A DNA stretch of 8,724 nucleotides from Adhaeribacter sp. (lineage in GTDB: Bacteria; Bacteroidota; Bacteroidia; Cytophagales; Hymenobacteraceae). Below the pieces are notes generated by a model. It was not told the origin of the DNA. It worked only from the letters and a program-made list of their open reading frames with translations, and did not search any database. Location of the stretch: positions 1 to 8,724 of the forward strand of contig JAQBNV010000417.1 in the NCBI GenBank assembly GCA_028288395.1. Direction: 5' to 3'. Below are positions 5,978 through 8,724 of this stretch, piece after piece (positions within the stretch are counted from its first letter, which is position 1; every line of letters starts with the position of its first letter). A program made the translations under genes and the position numbers.

Positions 5978-7393
5978 ATGAAAAATAACCGCAGAAATTT
6001 TTTAAAATTAACCGGCCTGGCTGGTGCTGGTATATTAGCTGGCTATACAACTCCGGCTTTAGCTGATATTTCAGTTACTTCCAATACCGGATTGCTAAAA
6101 GCTGCGCGCCAGCATTTTAATATGAGTGGGTATGCTGCGCCCCGGTTAGATAAAGTGCGGATTGGGTTTATTGGCCTGGGTAACCGGGGGCCAGGCGCTG
6201 TTACCCGGATGAGCAAAATAGAAGGCGTAGAAATAAAGGCTTTATGCGATTTACGTCCCGAGAAAGCGGAAGCCGCGCGGAAGCGCCTTGAAAATACCCT
6301 GCATCAGCCGGTTATGTATAGCGGCAATGAAAATGAGTGGAAGAAAGTATGTGAGCGGAAGGATATCGATTTGATTTATATTGCTACCCCCTGGTATTTA
6401 CATACCCCGATGGCGGTTTATGCCATGGAGCACGGTAAACACGTGGCCACAGAAATACCGGCGGCCGTTACGATGGAAGAATGCTGGCAGCTGGTAGAAA
6501 CTTCCGAGCGGACCCGCAAGCACTGCATGATGCTGGAAAATTGCTGTTATGATTTTTTCGAACTGCTGACCTTGAATATGGCCCGTCAAGGATATTTCGG
6601 CGAAATAATGCACGGCGAAGGCGCCTACATTCATGATATACTGGAAGGTAACTTTTCCAAATCAAAATACTATGACATGTGGCGCTTAAAACAAAACCAA
6701 CGCAATGGTAATTTATACCCGATGCATGGTTTAGGGCCTGTGGCCCAAGCCATGAATATTAACCGGGGCGACAAAATGGATTACCTGGTATCTATGTCCT
6801 GCAACGATTTTATGATGGCCCCGATGGCCAAGGAATTAGCCGCCAAGGATAGCTTTTACAAGGAATTTGCTAATAAGGACTTCCGAGGGAATATGAATAC
6901 CACTACCATCCGAACCAATAAAGGGAAAACCATCATGCTGCAACATGATGTTACCACGCCGCGCCCCTATTCCCGTATCCATTTAATAAGTGGCACAAAA
7001 GCAACCGCTCAGAAATACCCCTTGCCGGGCCGTATTGCTACTAGTCATGAAGGCTGGTTGAAGGATGTAGAATTAAAAGCCCTGGAAGAAAAGTATCAAC
7101 CGCCTATTGTCGCCAAGATTGGCGAAATAGCTAAACAGGTGGGTGGCCACGGGGGAATGGATTTTTTAATGGATTGGCGGCTCATAGATTGTTTGCGCAA
7201 TGGTTTGCCCCTGGATATTGATGTTTACGATGCTGCTGCCTGGAGCGCTATTGGCCCTTTGAGCGAAAAGTCGGTTAAAAACCGCTCTAATTCGGTGGAT
7301 ATACCGGACTTTACTTCCGGGTCCTGGAAAACCAATCAGCCCGTGGATATTACTATGGCCAAAGGGGGCAATACCAAAGTAGTAAGAATATAA
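5978..7393 (+). CDS. GH109-type glycosidase (Gfo/Idh/MocA fold), likely alpha-N-acetylgalactosaminidase, Tat-exported
   Basis: The 471-aa protein has a twin-arginine signal, RRNFLKLTG (5-13), then a hydrophobic stretch ending near PALA (26-29). It should therefore be exported folded with its cofactor. The Rossmann domain begins KVRIGFIGLGNRG (59-71), the NAD-binding loop, with ATPWYLHTPMAV (136-147) and EIPAAVTMEECW (159-170) as in GH109. The C-terminal domain has GAYIHD (216-220 region), NLYPMHGLGP (245-254), GHGGMDF (390-396) and DVYDAAAWSAIGPLSE (415-430). From memory of the GH109 founding enzyme, Tyr217/His219 and Tyr247/His250 match its active-site Tyr/His pairs. GH109 enzymes use bound NAD in an oxidise-eliminate-reduce cycle to release GalNAc. 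Length is near the family norm (about 440-470). A related oxidoreductase without glycosidase activity, or a different aminosugar substrate, remains possible. A deaminase gene follows 79 bp downstream, supporting amino-sugar use. Confidence 0.88.
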   Translation: MKNNRRNFLKLTGLAGAGILAGYTTPALADISVTSNTGLLKAARQHFNMSGYAAPRLDKVRIGFIGLGNRGPGAVTRMSKIEGVEIKALCDLRPEKAEAARKRLENTLHQPVMYSGNENEWKKVCERKDIDLIYIATPWYLHTPMAVYAMEHGKHVATEIPAAVTMEECWQLVETSERTRKHCMMLENCCYDFFELLTLNMARQGYFGEIMHGEGAYIHDILEGNFSKSKYYDMWRLKQNQRNGNLYPMHGLGPVAQAMNINRGDKMDYLVSMSCNDFMMAPMAKELAAKDSFYKEFANKDFRGNMNTTTIRTNKGKTIMLQHDVTTPRPYSRIHLISGTKATAQKYPLPGRIATSHEGWLKDVELKALEEKYQPPIVAKIGEIAKQVGGHGGMDFLMDWRLIDCLRNGLPLDIDVYDAAAWSAIGPLSEKSVKNRSNSVDIPDFTSGSWKTNQPVDITMAKGGNTKVVRI

Positions 7394-7472
7394 CCGGTTC
7401 GTTTCTTCCCATCAGTATAAAACAGTTAACCCTTATTATAAGTAAAATCAGTATTCAAAAATAAATTCAAAG

Positions 7473-8234
7473 ATGGAAATTAACGTTCGAAAAAACCCCA
7501 GTGAACTGGGTAAGGCAGCAGGGAAAGCCGCGGCTGAATTAATTAGGGATACCATAGCTGACAAAGGCTATGCTAATATAATATTAGCAACCGGTACAAG
7601 CCAGTTCGAAACCCTGAACCAACTTATTGCCGAACAAGATATTGACTGGAGCAAAGTAACCATGTTCCATTTAGATGAATATATTGGTTTACCGATGACC
7701 GCTAAAGCTAGCTTTCGGAAATATTTAAAAGAGCGTTTCTTAGACAAAGTTCCGGCCCTGAAGGCAGCTTACCTGGTAGATGGAGAAAACGACCCGGAAG
7801 CAGAATGTGAGCGACTTGGTGATTTAATTAGCGACCACCCGATTGACGTAGCGCTGGTAGGAATCGGAGAGAACGGCCACCTGGCTTTTAATGATCCCCC
7901 GGCAGATTTTAATACCGAGCAGCCTTATTTAATAGTGGAATTAGATGCGCAATGCCGCCAGCAACAATTTAATGAGGGCTGGTTTAATACGATTGGCGAA
8001 GTACCCCAAAGAGCCATTAGCATGTCAGTAAAGCAGTTAATGAAATCAAAACATATCATTTGCTCGGTGCCCGACAGCCGGAAAGCCCTGGCCGTTAAAA
8101 ATAGCTTAGAGCAAGCGGTAGATAACCAGTTTCCCGCTAGTATTTTACAACTGCATCCGGATTGCAGTTACTATTTAGACGAGGCCTCCGCTGCTTTACT
8201 TTCAGCGGATGTACTAACCAAAATAGAAAAATAA
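7473..8234 (+). CDS. Glucosamine/galactosamine-6-phosphate deaminase family protein (NagB-like)
   Basis: The 253-aa cytosolic protein belongs to the NagB/6-phosphogluconolactonase superfamily. ATGTSQFETL (39-48) is the phosphate-binding loop. FHLDEYIGLP (65-74) has the Asp68-Glu69-Tyr70 motif expected of the deaminase branch rather than the lactonases. GIGENGHLAFNDPP (130-143) keeps the ring-opening His136. Compared with E. coli NagB (NDGHIAFNEP) the aspartate is Asn134, as in some other bacterial NagBs, and the glutamate is replaced by Asp141. The likely reaction turns an amino-sugar 6-phosphate into a keto-sugar 6-phosphate and ammonia. With the upstream GH109 gene the substrate may be galactosamine-6-P rather than glucosamine-6-P, but the sequence cannot decide. 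Length is close to NagB (about 240-270). The A-rich leader AAATAAATTCAAAG precedes the ATG without a Shine-Dalgarno site. The pair is probably co-transcribed. Confidence 0.88.
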   Translation: MEINVRKNPSELGKAAGKAAAELIRDTIADKGYANIILATGTSQFETLNQLIAEQDIDWSKVTMFHLDEYIGLPMTAKASFRKYLKERFLDKVPALKAAYLVDGENDPEAECERLGDLISDHPIDVALVGIGENGHLAFNDPPADFNTEQPYLIVELDAQCRQQQFNEGWFNTIGEVPQRAISMSVKQLMKSKHIICSVPDSRKALAVKNSLEQAVDNQFPASILQLHPDCSYYLDEASAALLSADVLTKIEK

Positions 8235-8724
8235 AGGGTATTACTTTCCCAAAAATGTTTGAATTAAATTAGCCGGTGCATTGAATCAGCCAAAAAAAAT
8301 TGCTCGGAGGAGCTTATAGGGATTGAGAGTGGGTATATGGTATAAATTGATAAATCTCGCCACTGCAAGCCAGTGCGGTTGACCCAGAGATTCGCATTGA
8401 TAACTGTTCGAAGACTATGCTGCCGTTCTCTTTGAGCAGCTAAAACTTTTTCTATAACAACTTACCACTGGGAATCGGTTAGCTCTTCATATTGTGATTG
8501 CATAAACTATTTGGTTTGGTCGCCTCTAGTTTAAGCCCATTCCCGCTTTTTTACAATTCAAAACATACTCTAAAATTTCCTTTAACGCTTTCTGTTCATT
8601 GCTGCATAAACTGTTTTATGCTGTAAAGAGAGTTGATTAAATCAATTCATTATTCTACCACTCGCTCAGCTTACCTGAAAATATTATTGGTTTTTGAAAG
8701 ACTGTATAAAAAAAGAAATTTTTA
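8235..8724. other. 490-bp right-hand region with no intact gene
   Basis: After the deaminase stop the DNA is AT-rich. It holds an IS5-family remnant (8348-8503), a short minus-strand GCTC-CTCC-GAGC hairpin at 8313-8302 followed by a T8 run (a weak terminator candidate), and palindromes GCATAAA-CTGT-TTTATGC (8604-8621) and TTGATT-A-AATCAA (8633-8645). A minus-strand frame of about 29 codons at 8615-8526 has no start and is not recognisable. I see nothing else. Confidence 0.5.
8348..8503 (-). mobile_element. IS5-family transposase 5' remnant with an in-frame stop
   Basis: Read on the minus strand from ATG at 8503, the peptide is MQSQYEELTDSQW, then TAA (8464-8462), then in the same frame VVIEKVLAAQRERQHSLRTV and INANLWVNRTGLQWRDL. 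This matches the N-terminal region of IS5-family (IS4/5-type) transposases, whose usual form is DSQW..I...L...R+R+H.LR..VNA.LW..RTG.QWR.LP. A single change, AAA or similar to TAA, explains the stop. Similarity ends near 8348, soon after the WRD motif, and the catalytic DDE part is missing. It is a dead fragment. The end of the element upstream (8504-8530) cannot be fixed with confidence. Confidence 0.75.

Noticed and set aside
8233..8250. Rho-independent terminator after the deaminase (AAAGGG...TTTCCC)
   Set aside because: The arms are not reverse complements, so no stem forms.
8526..8615. Minus-strand 29-codon frame (NSLCSNEQKALKEILEYV...) as a gene tail
   Set aside because: There is no start, a stop lies directly upstream and the peptide is unrecognised; it could be chance in AT-rich DNA.

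Overview
The window looks like an accessory chromosomal stretch of a Bacteroidota, probably Cytophagales of the Hymenobacteraceae/Adhaeribacter type. This rests on family resemblance (a Bacteroidota-style tyrosine recombinase ending in SPLDNL, the small zinc-ribbon protein, a c-type cytochrome/FG-GAP protein, a GH109 enzyme with a Tat signal), on A-rich leaders without clear Shine-Dalgarno sites, and on several matches to the Bacteroidota -7 box TAnnTTTG. The genus is a guess.

Left block (1-2300). A minus-strand unit holds a 481-aa tyrosine recombinase with an intact catalytic set and an internally duplicated N-terminal module. It is followed by an unlisted 42-aa ORF that overlaps, by ATGA, the start of a gene running off the window. 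A hairpin with two identical CTA bulges lies inside the small ORF. Divergently transcribed is a 128-aa protein with a four-cysteine zinc ribbon. The 102-bp divergent region carries TATCCGTA repeats spaced one helical turn apart.

Middle block (2301-3880) is a graveyard. An IS3-family remnant (one end plus orfA, no orfB, reading frame broken in homopolymer runs) abuts the 3' part of an NRAMP-type metal transporter at about 2693. The transporter fragment is followed directly by the 3' part of an alpha/beta-hydrolase-like gene broken by two frameshifts. None of the three can make a full product as read.

Right block (3988-8234) is intact. It starts with a membrane-anchored mono-haem cytochrome c domain fused to an FG-GAP/VCBS beta-propeller, using a TTG start. 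A 409-bp regulatory gap follows, with a 12-bp-period tandem repeat built on AACGTT, LacI-operator-like in character. Then come a Tat-exported GH109-type (Gfo/Idh/MocA fold) glycosidase and a NagB/GalN6P-deaminase family enzyme. The last two suggest a small amino-sugar module: N-acetylhexosamine release outside the cytoplasm, then deamination of the amino-sugar phosphate inside. Kinase, deacetylase and transporter are not in view.

The last 490 bp hold a short, stop-interrupted 5' remnant of an IS5-family transposase and otherwise AT-rich DNA with small palindromes. No rRNA, tRNA or CRISPR array was recognised. I see no complete new multi-gene system. The best leads are the recombinase unit with its bulged hairpin and the repeat-bearing promoter of the GH109-deaminase pair.
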